Positions 52,957-60,927 of a stretch of 60,927 nucleotides of DNA are shown here, one piece after another. The stretch is taken from positions 1-60,927 of the forward strand of contig NZ_LFXL01000045.1 in the NCBI RefSeq assembly GCF_001270745.1, read 5' to 3'. Below the pieces are notes generated by a model, which searched no databases, was not told the DNA's origin, and worked only from the letters and a program-made list of their open reading frames with translations. Within the stretch, counting starts at the first letter, position 1. Every line of letters begins with the position of its first letter. A program made the position numbers and the translations under genes. The stretch comes from Jiangella muralis. GTDB taxonomy: Bacteria > Actinomycetota > Actinomycetes > Jiangellales > Jiangellaceae.

Positions 52957-53002
52957 GGTGCCTCCTTGCACGTCGTCCATGTCGGTTCGGTCCCAGTCCC
53001 GG

Positions 53003-53983
53003 TCAGCACTCGTTGCGGTAGATGTACTGCGTGACGTCCTCGTCCTCGAGCGTGGCCGCGGTCAGGAACACGTAGTCGGTCTCGATCTGCGCCTCCGTGG
53101 CCTCCCCGTCCAGGGCCTTGACCATCTGCTCCATCGCCTGACGACCCATGTCGAGCGGCTTCTGCACGACGACGCCCTGCACCGACCCCGCCTCGATCGC
53201 CTCGACGATCGGGTCGGACGTGTCGAAGCCGACCAGCTGCACGGTGCCGACCGCGTCGGCCTGCTCCAGCGCGACGATCGCGCCCTCCACCTCCTGGGTG
53301 CTGACCGCGAAGACGGCCGCCAGGTCCGGGTTGGCCGACAGCACCGCGGACAGCTTGTCCGTGGCGCCGGCGGGCGTGCTGCCGGAGTACTGGGTCTCCA
53401 GCACCTCGATGTCGGGGTACTCGCTCTCCATCGTCTCGACGAAGCCCTCGACCCTGGCGTCGGTGGTGGAGATGCCGGGGGTCGCGCCGAGGACGAGGAC
53501 CTTGCCGCTCCCGCCGACGAGCTCGGCTGTCTGCTCCGCCGCGAAGCGTCCGCCCTCGACGTTGTCGGAGGCCACGAAGGACGCCGCCAGCGACTGGTCC
53601 GACGCCGTGGTGTCGACGAAGACGAGCTCGATGCCGGCACTCTGGGCCTCGGTCAGCGTCGGCATCATCGCCTCACCCGCCATCGGCGAGACGATGATCC
53701 CGTCGGGCTGCTGGGCGATCACCGCCTGCAGGATCGGCGTCTGCGCCTCGGCGCTGTAGTCCTTGCCGCCCTGGTAGTCGAAGTCCACGCCGAGGTCCGT
53801 GGCGGCCGCCTCGGCGCCGCACGTCACCGAGGTGAAGAACGGGTTGCCGGTGACGCCCTGCACGTACACCACCTCGTACCCGCCGTCGCCCTCCGCCGTG
53901 GCGCCGCCGCCGTCGTCGTCGCCGCAGGCGGCCAGGAAGAGCACCAGGGCGCCGGCCATTCCGGCCGTGACGATCTTCTTCAT
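53003..53983 (-). CDS. Monosaccharide ABC transporter substrate-binding lipoprotein
   Basis: The 326-residue protein has a lipobox (LFLAACG, Cys20) and a type 1 periplasmic-binding domain (VTGNPFFTSVTCGAEAAATDLG, QPDGIIVSPMAG, LVGFDTSDPIVEAI) of the RbsB kind. It is the third gene of a transporter set transcribed ATPase, permease, binding protein. L-fucose or another deoxy or C6 sugar is suggested by the L-fuconate dehydratase nearby. GGAAG lies about ten bases before the ATG. Confidence 0.9.
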   Translation of the reverse strand: MKKIVTAGMAGALVLFLAACGDDDGGGATAEGDGGYEVVYVQGVTGNPFFTSVTCGAEAAATDLGVDFDYQGGKDYSAEAQTPILQAVIAQQPDGIIVSPMAGEAMMPTLTEAQSAGIELVFVDTTASDQSLAASFVASDNVEGGRFAAEQTAELVGGSGKVLVLGATPGISTTDARVEGFVETMESEYPDIEVLETQYSGSTPAGATDKLSAVLSANPDLAAVFAVSTQEVEGAIVALEQADAVGTVQLVGFDTSDPIVEAIEAGSVQGVVVQKPLDMGRQAMEQMVKALDGEATEAQIETDYVFLTAATLEDEDVTQYIYRNEC

Positions 53984-54045
53984 GAAACGCTCACTTCCAT
54001 CTGGGCGGGCACGTGACCCGCGTCGTCGGTCAGGAATCGCGTGTG

Positions 54046-55044
54046 TCAGTGCTGCTGCCGGGCACGTCGGCGCAGCTGGTCGAGGTACACGGCCGCGACG
54101 AGAACGGCGCCGATCGCGACCTGCTGCCAGAACGGCTTGACGCCGAGGATCACGAAGCCGTTCTGCAGAACGGCGGGAATGAAGACACCGATGACGGTGC
54201 CGATGACGGTGGCGACACCACCGAAGAGGCTGGTTCCGCCGAGAACCACGGCGGTGATCGCTTGCAGGTTGTCGGTGCCATGGCCGGCGATGGTGGTGCT
54301 GGCGAACCGGGCGAGGCTCAAGAAGCCGGCGAACCCCGCGAGCAGGCCGGCCAGCGCGTACACCTTGAGCACGTGCCGGTCGACGCGGACGCCCGAACGG
54401 CGGGCCGCTTCGTGGTTCGACCCGATGGTCAGCGTGTACCGCCCGAACCGGGTCTTCGCCAGCGCGAACGCGGCCACGGCGGTCACGGCCACGGCGGCGA
54501 CGACGAGCCACGGGACGGTGCCGAACAGCCGGCCCTGACCCACCGTCGTCACCAGTTCGCCCGGCACCCCGCCGAGGTCGTTGCCACCGGTGATCACCTG
54601 GGCGAGGCCCAGCGCCATGCCCATCGTGCCCAGCGTCGCGATCAGGGCCGGGACGCGCGCCCGGGTGACGAGCAGCCCGTTGAGCAGCCCCCAGCCGCAC
54701 CCGGCGGCCAGCGCCGTGACGAAACCGGCGCCGACGGCGCCCCAGCCCGAGCCGCCGAACGCGTCCATCACCTTGACGGCGACCACGCCGGAGAAGACCA
54801 GCACCGCGCCCACCGAGAGATCGATGCCGGCGGTCGCGATGACGAAGGTGGCGCCGACCGCCATCACCAGCAGGATCGACGCTCCGGTCAGGACCGTGCG
54901 CACGTTGTAGGCGGAGCCGAACGCCTCGGGCTCGAGCGCGGTGAACACGCCGATCAGCGCCGCCAGGGCGACGGCCAGGTAGAGCGTGCTCGACACGGCC
55001 AGGCGCCGCAGCTGCACACGGGACGCCAGCGGGAGCGCGGTCAT
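54046..55044 (-). CDS. Monosaccharide ABC transporter permease (RbsC type)
   Basis: The 332-residue membrane protein has about eight segments and the RbsC signature IATAGIDLSVGAVLVF and GGTSLFGGVATVIGTVIG. Its ATG overlaps the ATPase stop (ATGA). One permease gene is present, so it probably forms a homodimer, unlike the two-permease furanose importer at 37.4-39.5 kb. Confidence 0.92.
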   Translation of the reverse strand: MTALPLASRVQLRRLAVSSTLYLAVALAALIGVFTALEPEAFGSAYNVRTVLTGASILLVMAVGATFVIATAGIDLSVGAVLVFSGVVAVKVMDAFGGSGWGAVGAGFVTALAAGCGWGLLNGLLVTRARVPALIATLGTMGMALGLAQVITGGNDLGGVPGELVTTVGQGRLFGTVPWLVVAAVAVTAVAAFALAKTRFGRYTLTIGSNHEAARRSGVRVDRHVLKVYALAGLLAGFAGFLSLARFASTTIAGHGTDNLQAITAVVLGGTSLFGGVATVIGTVIGVFIPAVLQNGFVILGVKPFWQQVAIGAVLVAAVYLDQLRRRARQQH

Positions 55045-55823
55045 CGGACCTCCTGGTTGACGGCGCCCGTCATCGCGGCGACCAGCAGGTGCTCGTCGGC
55101 CTGACCACGCTCGTAGGTCGCCACGCGGCTGCCGAGCCGCAGCACCTGCACGCGATCGGCCAGCTCGATGACCTGCGGCATGTTGTGACTGATCAAGACG
55201 ACCGCGACTCCCTGCTCTCGCACCCGGGTGATGAGCCGCATCACCCGCTCGGTCTGCACGACGCCCAGCGCGGCGGTCGGCTCGTCCATGAAGACGACCC
55301 GCTCGGCCCACGCGACCGCGCGGCAGATCGCCACGCTCTGCCGCTGGCCGCCCGACAACGACGCCACGGGGGCGTTGAGATCCTTGAGCTCGACGCCCAG
55401 CCGCTGCAGTTCCTCCGCCGTGCGCCGGTTCATCGCACCGGCGTCCAGCCAGCCGAGCCGGCCGAGGAGACCGGGACGCAGCAGCTCGCGGCCGATGAAG
55501 AAGTTCGCGGCCGGGCTCAGATCCGGGGCGAGCGCGAGGTCCTGGTAGACCGTGCCGATGCCGTGACCGGCGGCGTCCTGCGGGCTGCCGAACTGCACGG
55601 GCGACCCGTCGACCTCGATGGTGCCGCCGTCGGGCTGCATGACACCGGACAAGACCTTCACCAGGGTGCTCTTCCCGGCGCCGTTGTCACCGATCAGGGC
55701 GGTGATCTCGCCGGGGTACACCTCGAACGCCGCCTCGCGCAGCGCCTCGACGTGGCCGAAGGACTTGACGATGCCGGACGCCCGCAGGACCGGCGTGCGA
55801 CCTCCGGAAGGCTCAGCTGGCAC
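55041..55823 (-). CDS. Monosaccharide ABC transporter ATPase, single cassette
   Basis: The 260-residue ATPase has Walker A GDNGAGKST, signature LSGGQRQSVAICRAV and Walker B VVFMDEPTAALG. It is half the size of the usual RbsA-type double cassette, so two copies must pair. The GTG at 55823 is chosen because AAGGGAG lies five bases upstream and the longer frame to 55853 would overlap the operator. It is the first gene after a near-consensus promoter. Confidence 0.9.
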   Translation of the reverse strand: MPAEPSGGRTPVLRASGIVKSFGHVEALREAAFEVYPGEITALIGDNGAGKSTLVKVLSGVMQPDGGTIEVDGSPVQFGSPQDAAGHGIGTVYQDLALAPDLSPAANFFIGRELLRPGLLGRLGWLDAGAMNRRTAEELQRLGVELKDLNAPVASLSGGQRQSVAICRAVAWAERVVFMDEPTAALGVVQTERVMRLITRVREQGVAVVLISHNMPQVIELADRVQVLRLGSRVATYERGQADEHLLVAAMTGAVNQEVR

Positions 55824-55841
55824 TTGCACTCCCTTGTACAA

Positions 55842-55890
55842 ACATCGGATCATTAGCCGGAAAGTTATCGTTGCCGCTAGAGGCTGTCAA
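55842..55890 (-). promoter_or_regulatory. Strong promoter with FadR-type operator before the transporter operon
   Basis: On the minus strand TTGACA (55885-55890) and TAACTT (55862-55867) are 17 bases apart. Downstream of the expected start near 55855 lies ACATCGGATCA (55842-55852, plus strand), a 9-of-11 match to the palindrome ACATCSGATGT found at the fuconate dehydratase promoter. A bound repressor would block the polymerase just after initiation. Confidence 0.65.
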
Positions 55891-55949
55891 CCATCAAGAT
55901 GCCCTCTGATCAGCACGTATCCTGAACGCTCGCGGGAAAGCGCTGTCTT

Positions 55950-56672
55950 TTAGGTAGGACGTATCACGTCCGGCGTGAGTGGATCGGCGCTGGGGGTCGG
56001 AGGTATGGCCGACGTCAGCCAGCGCTCCACGCCGCCGATGTGCACCGTCGCCCAGGCGCGGGCGCTGTCCGGGTCTCGGGCCGCCAGGCTCGCGGCGATG
56101 GCCCGGTGCTCCCGCAGGGTCGCCGCCACGGCGTCGGCCTGCGTCAGGCCCCGCCAGATGCGGGCGCGCTGGGTGGTCGCCGACACGGTGTCCACCATCG
56201 ACGAGAGCACGGGATTGCCGGCGCCAGCGACGATGCGCCGATGGAACTCCAGGTCGTTGGCGACCAGGTCGTCGACCGTGGGGCTGTCGCCGAGCCGCTC
56301 GAGGAGGCACCTCAGCTCGGCGATCTCGTCGCTCCCCATGCGCTGGGCGGCGAGCGCCGTGGCGGCCGGCTCGAGCAGCCGGCGCACCTCGAAGAACTGG
56401 AGGACGGTGTCGTCGCGATGCAGGTCCACCACGAAGCTCAGCGACTCCAGCAGCAGCGCCGGCTCCAGGCTCGTGACGTACGTGCCGTCGCCCTGGCGGA
56501 CGTTCAGCACGTTGATCAGCGTGAGCGCCTTGACCGCCTCACGGAGCGAACTGCGCGACAGCCCCAGCCGTTCGGACAGGTCGGCCTCTCGCGGCAGCCG
56601 ATCGCCCGGTCTCAGCTCGCCGGCCACGATCATCTGCTTGATCTTCTCGATGGCGGCATCGGTGACGGCCAT
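55950..56672 (-). CDS. GntR-family (FadR subfamily) regulator
   Basis: The 240-residue protein has the GntR winged helix (IEKIKQMIVAGELRPGDRLP, LGLSRSSLREAVKAL) and an FCD domain with metal-ligand-like D..FH (ANDLEFHRRIV) and EHR residues. The ATG at 56672 lies just past the dehydratase stop, so both are on one transcript. It is the natural candidate to bind the ACATCSGATGT operators before its own operon and the transporter operon, with a sugar acid such as L-fuconate or its keto product as effector. Confidence 0.88.
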   Translation of the reverse strand: MAVTDAAIEKIKQMIVAGELRPGDRLPREADLSERLGLSRSSLREAVKALTLINVLNVRQGDGTYVTSLEPALLLESLSFVVDLHRDDTVLQFFEVRRLLEPAATALAAQRMGSDEIAELRCLLERLGDSPTVDDLVANDLEFHRRIVAGAGNPVLSSMVDTVSATTQRARIWRGLTQADAVAATLREHRAIAASLAARDPDSARAWATVHIGGVERWLTSAIPPTPSADPLTPDVIRPT

Positions 56673-56680
56673 GCGTCGCC

Positions 56681-57991
56681 CTACCGCTCGAACGGCCGCG
56701 ACCACGCGGGGCCGTCGGGGAAGCGGTGCGCCGTCAGGGACTCCGGCCGCAGCTCGGTGGACATGCCGGGAGCCGCCGGCGCCAGGTAGCGGCCGTCGAC
56801 GATGCGGACCGGGTCGACGAAGTGCTCGTGGAGGTGGTCGACGTATTCGATGGCGCGGTCGTCGAGCCGCCCGCTGACCGCCACGTAGTCGAACATCGAG
56901 AGGTGCTGGACCGCTTCGCACAACCCGACGCCGCCGGCGTGCGGGCACACCGCGACGCCGAACTTCGCCGCCAGGAGGAGGATCGCGACGTTCTCGTTCA
57001 CCCCGGCGACCCGGCAGGCGTCGATCTGCACGATGTCGACCGCGCCGGCCTGCAGGAGTTGCTTGAACACGATCCGGTTCGCGACGTGCTCGCCGGTCGC
57101 GACCCGCACGGGAGCGACGCCGCGCCGGACCGCGGCGTGCCCCAGGATGTCGTCGGGGCTGGTCGGCTCCTCGATCCACCACGGCTGCAGCGGGGCCAGC
57201 TGCCGCACCGCGCCGATCGCCTCGTCCACACCCCACCGCTGGTTGGCGTCGATCGCGATGCGGATGTCGGGACCGACCGCCTCGCGGGCCAGCCGCATCC
57301 GCCGGACGTCATCGGCGGCATCGGCGCCGACCTTCAGCTTGATCTGGGTGAACCCGTCGGCGACGGCCTGCTTCGAGAGCCGCACCAGCTTCTCGTCGTC
57401 GTAGCCGAGCCAGCCCGGCGACGTCGTGTACGCCGGGTACCCCTCGGTCACCAGCGTCGCCGCTCGCTCACGTCGGCCCGGCTCGGCGGCGCGGAGGATC
57501 GCCAGCGCCTCGTCGCGGCTCAGCGCTTCCTCGATGTACCGGAAGTCGACGAGGTCCGCGATCTCCTCCGGCGTCATCCCGGCGAGCATGCGCCACACCG
57601 GCTGCCCCGCCAGCTTGCCGGCGAGGTCCCACGCCGCGTTCACCACCGCCCCGGCGGCCATCGCGACCACGCCCTTGTCCGGGCCCAGCCAGCGCAGCTG
57701 ACTGTCGTCGGCGAGGCGCCGGGCGAACCCGCCGAGGTCACCGGCGACGTCGTCCAGCGGCAGCCCGGCGACCAGCGGCTCCAGCGCCCGGATCGCCGCC
57801 ACGACGACCTCGGTTCCGCGCCCGATGGTGAACGCGAACCCGTGTCCCGCAAGGCTCGGGTCGTCGGTGCGCAGGACGACGTAGGCCGCCGAGTAGTCCG
57901 GATCCGGATTCATCGCGTCGGAGCCGTCCAGATGCCGCGAGGTCGGGAAGCGAACGTCGAACGTGCTCAGCCCGGTGACGACAGGACGCAT
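56681..57991 (-). CDS. fucD: L-fuconate dehydratase
   Basis: The 436-residue enolase-superfamily enzyme matches FucD along its length. It has the KLK motif (Lys218, Lys220), metal ligands Asp248, Glu274 and Glu301, and His351 in VCPHAGG; these positions agree with those of the characterised Xanthomonas enzyme. It dehydrates L-fuconate to 2-keto-3-deoxy-L-fuconate in the non-phosphorylative L-fucose route. L-galactonate or D-arabinonate may also be used. The fucose dehydrogenase, lactonase and final cleavage enzyme are not recognised in the window. A promoter and operator lie just upstream. Confidence 0.93.
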   Translation of the reverse strand: MRPVVTGLSTFDVRFPTSRHLDGSDAMNPDPDYSAAYVVLRTDDPSLAGHGFAFTIGRGTEVVVAAIRALEPLVAGLPLDDVAGDLGGFARRLADDSQLRWLGPDKGVVAMAAGAVVNAAWDLAGKLAGQPVWRMLAGMTPEEIADLVDFRYIEEALSRDEALAILRAAEPGRRERAATLVTEGYPAYTTSPGWLGYDDEKLVRLSKQAVADGFTQIKLKVGADAADDVRRMRLAREAVGPDIRIAIDANQRWGVDEAIGAVRQLAPLQPWWIEEPTSPDDILGHAAVRRGVAPVRVATGEHVANRIVFKQLLQAGAVDIVQIDACRVAGVNENVAILLLAAKFGVAVCPHAGGVGLCEAVQHLSMFDYVAVSGRLDDRAIEYVDHLHEHFVDPVRIVDGRYLAPAAPGMSTELRPESLTAHRFPDGPAWSRPFER

Positions 57992-58004
57992 CCCAACCCC
58001 TTAG

Positions 58005-58055
58005 ACATCCGATGTATGTGGCGGCTCACTCTAGCAACCGCCGATTCGTCCGCAA
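58005..58055 (-). promoter_or_regulatory. Promoter with palindromic operator before fucD
   Basis: On the minus strand TTGCGG (58050-58055) and TAGAGT (58028-58033) are 16 bases apart. Just past the expected start is the perfect 11-bp palindrome ACATCCGATGT (58005-58015), placed as in the transporter promoter. The remaining sequence to 58177 shows nothing else. Confidence 0.6.
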
Positions 58056-58177
58056 AGGGTGGTGTAATGATCAGGTCTTTGGCGCAGGGCTCGCGTTCTA
58101 CGAAGATCATGTTCGGTCGCGGCGTGTCAGCGACCGCGAGGGAACCTGGTCGTCGGCGGCAGTGGTCGTGGCATGAC

Positions 58178-58214
58178 GAAGCGGCTGGCCAGAACGTTCC
58201 TGACCAGCCGCTTC
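58178..58214 (-). terminator. Terminator hairpin after tmRNA
   Basis: Perfect 11-bp arms GAAGCGGCTGG (58178-58188) and CCAGCCGCTTC (58204-58214) enclose 15 bases. The stem begins nine bases past the tmRNA 3' end. Confidence 0.8.
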
Positions 58215-58222
58215 GGCTGTTG

Positions 58223-58590
58223 TGGAGCTGCCGGGAATCGAACCCGGGTCCTTCGTCGCTTCTCCAGGGCTTCTCCGGGCGCAGCCTGCTATGCCTCTAC
58301 TTGGCTCCGGTGATCACACAGGCGAGTTCACCGTGACGAGCCCAGCCACGTAAGTGTCCCTACCGGTCCCGTGACCGTACCGGTTGGTGAGTCCCCTTAA
58401 TGATGCCGAACACCGGGTCGGAGACATCCCCGGGTCGACAGACTTCCTACTCTGCCTCAGGCGGCGAGAGCGAAGTCAGTGCGCTTAGCGTTGGCACTTG
58501 TAACGTTTGCCGCGAGCGTTAACGAGATAACGCGGCCTCCTCGGCCCGCTTCCCCTGGTTCGACGAACGAAGTCGAAACCGCTCAGCCCC
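58223..58590 (-). ncRNA. ssrA: tmRNA
   Basis: The 5' end GGGGCTG pairs with CAGCTCC near the 3' end to form the alanine tRNA-like acceptor, and the T arm GGGTTCGATTCCC is present. CCA is not encoded. The tag reading frame at 58457-58495 encodes ANAKRTDFALAA and a TGA stop. tmRNA with SmpB rescues stalled ribosomes and tags the broken protein for proteolysis. The smpB gene, often adjacent in actinobacteria, is not next to it here. The 368-base length is normal. Both ends were set from the acceptor pairing. Confidence 0.97.
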
Positions 58591-58644
58591 TCTGGAGTTG
58601 TCAATCCCCCGAGCTCGCCCGAAGGTCTGCCCAGGTTACCTCCT

Positions 58645-58827
58645 TCAACGCCGGGCGGGCGAGTGAGATTCCCCCGTGGCCAGGACGTCGGCGGGACCGA
58701 AGCCCCAGACGCCGGCGGCGAGGCCGCTCGAGAGGCCGGAGCGACACCAGAACGCCAGCCGCGGGTCGGCGGGTTCGCGCGGGAGCAGCGCGGCCTTGCG
58801 GTGCAGTTCACGCAGGTCGCGCGTCAA
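58645..58827 (-). CDS. Possible small hypothetical protein
   Basis: A 60-codon frame with a TTG start (MTRDLRELHRKAALLPREP) lies 54 bases upstream of tmRNA on the same strand. Third codon positions are very G/C-rich and the sequence looks protein-like, with a helical start and a Gly-rich middle. The ribosome site is weak and I know no family. The other bases of the 58591-58966 gap hold nothing definite apart from the next gene's ribosome site. Confidence 0.35.
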   Translation of the reverse strand: MTRDLRELHRKAALLPREPADPRLAFWCRSGLSSGLAAGVWGFGPADVLATGESHSPARR

Positions 58828-58966
58828 CCGGGCCGGTGTGCCACCCTGAGCCGCCCCACCATCGCGACCGCGCCTCCCCTCCTAGCTACACAAACCGTTT
58901 GCAGCTCGCGGCAAGCTACTACCAGTGGGTAACATGAGGTGCGACGCCACCGACGGAGGAGGCGGG

Positions 58967-60868
58967 ATGACCACCACCCAGCAGGTCGACGAGCGCGAGG
59001 CCAGGCGGGTCGCCGAAGCAGCACGCGAGACGCGGTGGGACAAACCGTCGTTCGCGAAAGAGCTGTACCTCGGCCGGTTCCGGCTCGACCTCATCCACCC
59101 GCACCCATCGCAGTCACCCGAGGACGAGGCGGCGACGACGGCGTTCCTGGCGCGCTTGCGTCGGGTGTGCGACGAGCTCGACGGCGCCGTCATCGAACGT
59201 GAGACGCGCATCCCCGACGAGTACGTGAAGGCGATGGCGCGGGCCGGCGTGTTCGGCATCAAGATCCCGCGCGAGTACGGCGGCGCCGGGCTCACGCAGG
59301 TCGGGTACAACCGCGCGCTCATGCTGCTGGGCAGCGTGCACCCGTCCATCGGCGCGCTGGTGTCGGCGCACCAGTCGATCGGCGTCCCGGAGCCGGTGAA
59401 GCTGTTCGGCACCGACGAGCAGAAGCGCGAGTTCCTGCCCCGCTGCGCCGCGGGCGCCATCAGCGCGTTCCTGCTCACCGAGCCCGACGTCGGCTCCGAC
59501 CCGGCCCGCCTCGCGACGCAGGCTGTCGCCGTCGACGACGGGGAGTTCTATGAGCTGAGCGGCACCAAGCTGTGGACCACCAACGGCGTCATCGCCGAGC
59601 TGCTGGTCGTCATGGCCCGGGTCCCCGAGCACGACGGCGGCCGCGGCGGCGTCACGGCGTTCGTCGTCGAGGCCGGCTCCCCCGGCATCACCGTCGAGCA
59701 CCGCAACGCGTTCATGGGGCTCAAGGGCATCGAGAACGGCGTCACCCGGCTCGACCGTGTCCGGGTGCCGGCCGCCAACCGCGTCGGCCGCGAGGGTGAC
59801 GGCCTGAAGATCGCGCTGACCACGCTGAACACCGGACGGCTGTCGATCCCGGCGCTGTGCACGGGAGCGTCGAAGTGGTGCCTGAAGATCGCCCGCGAGT
59901 GGTCCGCCGAGCGGGTCCAGTGGGGCCGCCCGGTCGGCCGGCACGCCGCCGTCGCGCACAAACTGTCCTACATCGCGGCCACGTCGTTCGCACAGGAGGC
60001 GGTCCTGGACCTCTCCGCCCACCTGGCCGACGAGGGCCGCCGCGACATCCGCATCGAGGCTGCGCTGGCGAAGCTCTGGTGCAGCGAGACGTCGTGGCTG
60101 GTGGCCGACGAGCTGGTGCAGATCCGTGGCGGCCGCGGCTACGAGACCGCCGACTCGCTGCGGGCCCGCGGCGAGCGCGCCGTCCCGGCCGAGCAGATCC
60201 TGCGCGACCTGCGCATCAACCGCATCTTCGAGGGCTCGACCGAGATCATGCACCTGCTGATCGCCCGCGAGGCGGTCGACGCCCACCTGCAGGCCGCGGG
60301 CGACGTCATCGACCCCGAGGTGGCGCTGTCCGGCAAGGCGAAGGCCGCCGTGAAAGCGACCGGGTTCTACGCCAAGTGGCTGCCGCAGCTCGTCACCGGA
60401 GCCGGCCAGCTGCCGACGTCATACCAGGAGTTCGGCGTGCTGGCGCCGCACCTGCGCTACGTCGAGCGGGCGTCGCGGCGGCTGGCGCGGTCGACGTTCT
60501 ACGGCATGGCCCGCTGGCAGGGCGGCCTCGAGAAGAAGCAGGGCTTCCTCGGCCGGGTCGTCGACATCGGCGCCGAACTGTTCGCCATCGCGGCGTCCTG
60601 CGTGCGGGCGCGCATGCTGCCCGACTCCGGCGCCGTCCAGCTGGCCGACGTGTTCGCGCGGCAAGCGCGGCTGCGGGTCGAGCGGCTGTTCGACGCGCTC
60701 TGGCACAACACCGACGGCGCCGACGAGGCACTGGCGAAGGCCGTACTGGCCGGCGAGCACACCTGGTTCGAGGCGGACGTGCTGGACCAGAGCGAAGGCA
60801 CCGGGCCGTGGATTGCGCCGCCACCCACCGGCCCGCCGGCCGAGAACGTCGCCCGCCGCGCCGTCTAG
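58967..60868 (+). CDS. Acyl-CoA dehydrogenase
   Basis: The 633-residue flavoprotein has the ACAD fold with FLLTEPDVGSDP for FAD and substrate contact, LWTTNGVIAE, and the C-terminal RIFEGSTEIMHLLIAREAV in which the catalytic glutamate of long-chain types is expected. A C-terminal helical extension of about 190 residues makes it like the very-long-chain/ACAD9 or FadE5-type enzymes. The ATG at 58967 follows GGAGGAGG; an upstream ATG at 58925 lacks a site. It would carry out the first step of fatty acyl-CoA beta-oxidation. The window ends 59 bases after its stop with no further feature. Confidence 0.9.
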   Translation: MTTTQQVDEREARRVAEAARETRWDKPSFAKELYLGRFRLDLIHPHPSQSPEDEAATTAFLARLRRVCDELDGAVIERETRIPDEYVKAMARAGVFGIKIPREYGGAGLTQVGYNRALMLLGSVHPSIGALVSAHQSIGVPEPVKLFGTDEQKREFLPRCAAGAISAFLLTEPDVGSDPARLATQAVAVDDGEFYELSGTKLWTTNGVIAELLVVMARVPEHDGGRGGVTAFVVEAGSPGITVEHRNAFMGLKGIENGVTRLDRVRVPAANRVGREGDGLKIALTTLNTGRLSIPALCTGASKWCLKIAREWSAERVQWGRPVGRHAAVAHKLSYIAATSFAQEAVLDLSAHLADEGRRDIRIEAALAKLWCSETSWLVADELVQIRGGRGYETADSLRARGERAVPAEQILRDLRINRIFEGSTEIMHLLIAREAVDAHLQAAGDVIDPEVALSGKAKAAVKATGFYAKWLPQLVTGAGQLPTSYQEFGVLAPHLRYVERASRRLARSTFYGMARWQGGLEKKQGFLGRVVDIGAELFAIAASCVRARMLPDSGAVQLADVFARQARLRVERLFDALWHNTDGADEALAKAVLAGEHTWFEADVLDQSEGTGPWIAPPPTGPPAENVARRAV

Positions 60869-60927
60869 CTGGCTGTAGGTCTTGTCAACCGGGGTCGAGG
60901 CGCGTGTGGGTGTGCTCCGGCGGTGTG

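Noticed and set aside
49336..53034. A 1232-codon plus-strand frame opposite the GH116-like gene
   Set aside because: Same GC-shadow effect; the minus-strand product has a Tat signal and conserved glycosidase segments.
58601..58610. TTGACA-like box upstream of tmRNA
   Set aside because: It lies only about ten bases from the mature 5' end, too close to act as its -35 box.
1..60927. Integrated phage or large genomic island at the tmRNA gene
   Set aside because: No integrase and no duplicated tmRNA 3' end were seen; the neighbouring genes are ordinary metabolic genes.

Overview
The window is high-GC DNA from a free-living, probably soil or plant-associated actinobacterium. The signs are very strong G/C preference at third codon positions, GTG starts, Tat signals on secreted glycosidases, an LPDTG cell-wall anchor, and a tmRNA whose encoded tag ends in ALAA (ANAKRTDFALAA). 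A Jiangella- or Nocardioides-like genome is a guess; nothing in the window fixes the genus.

60-22300 is a hydroxyproline-peptide locus. A PucR-type regulator, two small lipoproteins and three tandem secreted M6-type metalloproteases read leftward. Diverging from them is a five-gene peptide ABC transporter followed by a three-subunit D-hydroxyproline dehydrogenase, a semialdehyde dehydrogenase, a DapA-family deaminase, a hydroxyproline epimerase and a GntR regulator. Together these form a complete route from trans-4-hydroxy-L-proline to 2-oxoglutarate. 22301-25924 holds repeats and a Tat-exported GH127 beta-L-arabinofuranosidase with a LamG module inserted in it. 33650-39548 holds a LacI regulator and a YtfQRT/YjfF-like furanose ABC transporter. 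LacI-type operators sit before lacI, before the transporter and before the GH127 gene. A second 19-bp near-palindrome recurs before pucR, a protease gene, the peptide transporter, the semialdehyde dehydrogenase, the GH127 gene and the furanose transporter. Because characterised GH127 enzymes act on arabinofuranose linked to hydroxyproline, the pieces read together as a system for eating plant hydroxyproline-rich glycoproteins (extensins). This is an inference.

25928-33540 is a mixed accessory stretch: a P-loop kinase, a TetR regulator with a diverging hydrolase and a DHFR-like gene, a MITE-like element with 9-bp flanking duplications, a nucleotidyltransferase, an SDR, an internally deleted aminotransferase remnant, an intact class V aminotransferase-fold enzyme and an M23 peptidase.

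39663-46115 holds a small GntR gene, an XRE remnant, an MMPL transporter diverging from an ECF41-type sigma factor through two mirrored ECF41 promoters, a sortase-anchored glycosidase and a P-loop kinase. 46296-57991 reads leftward: an L-fuconate dehydratase and its FadR-type regulator, a monosaccharide ABC transporter, a GH116-like glycosidase with two inserted modules, a G3E GTPase, a rhamnose/fucose-type mutarotase, an aquaporin, and a BtrH-like gene ended early by an amber codon. The same 11-bp operator lies just past two strong promoters of this cluster. The window closes with tmRNA (ssrA) and an acyl-CoA dehydrogenase gene.
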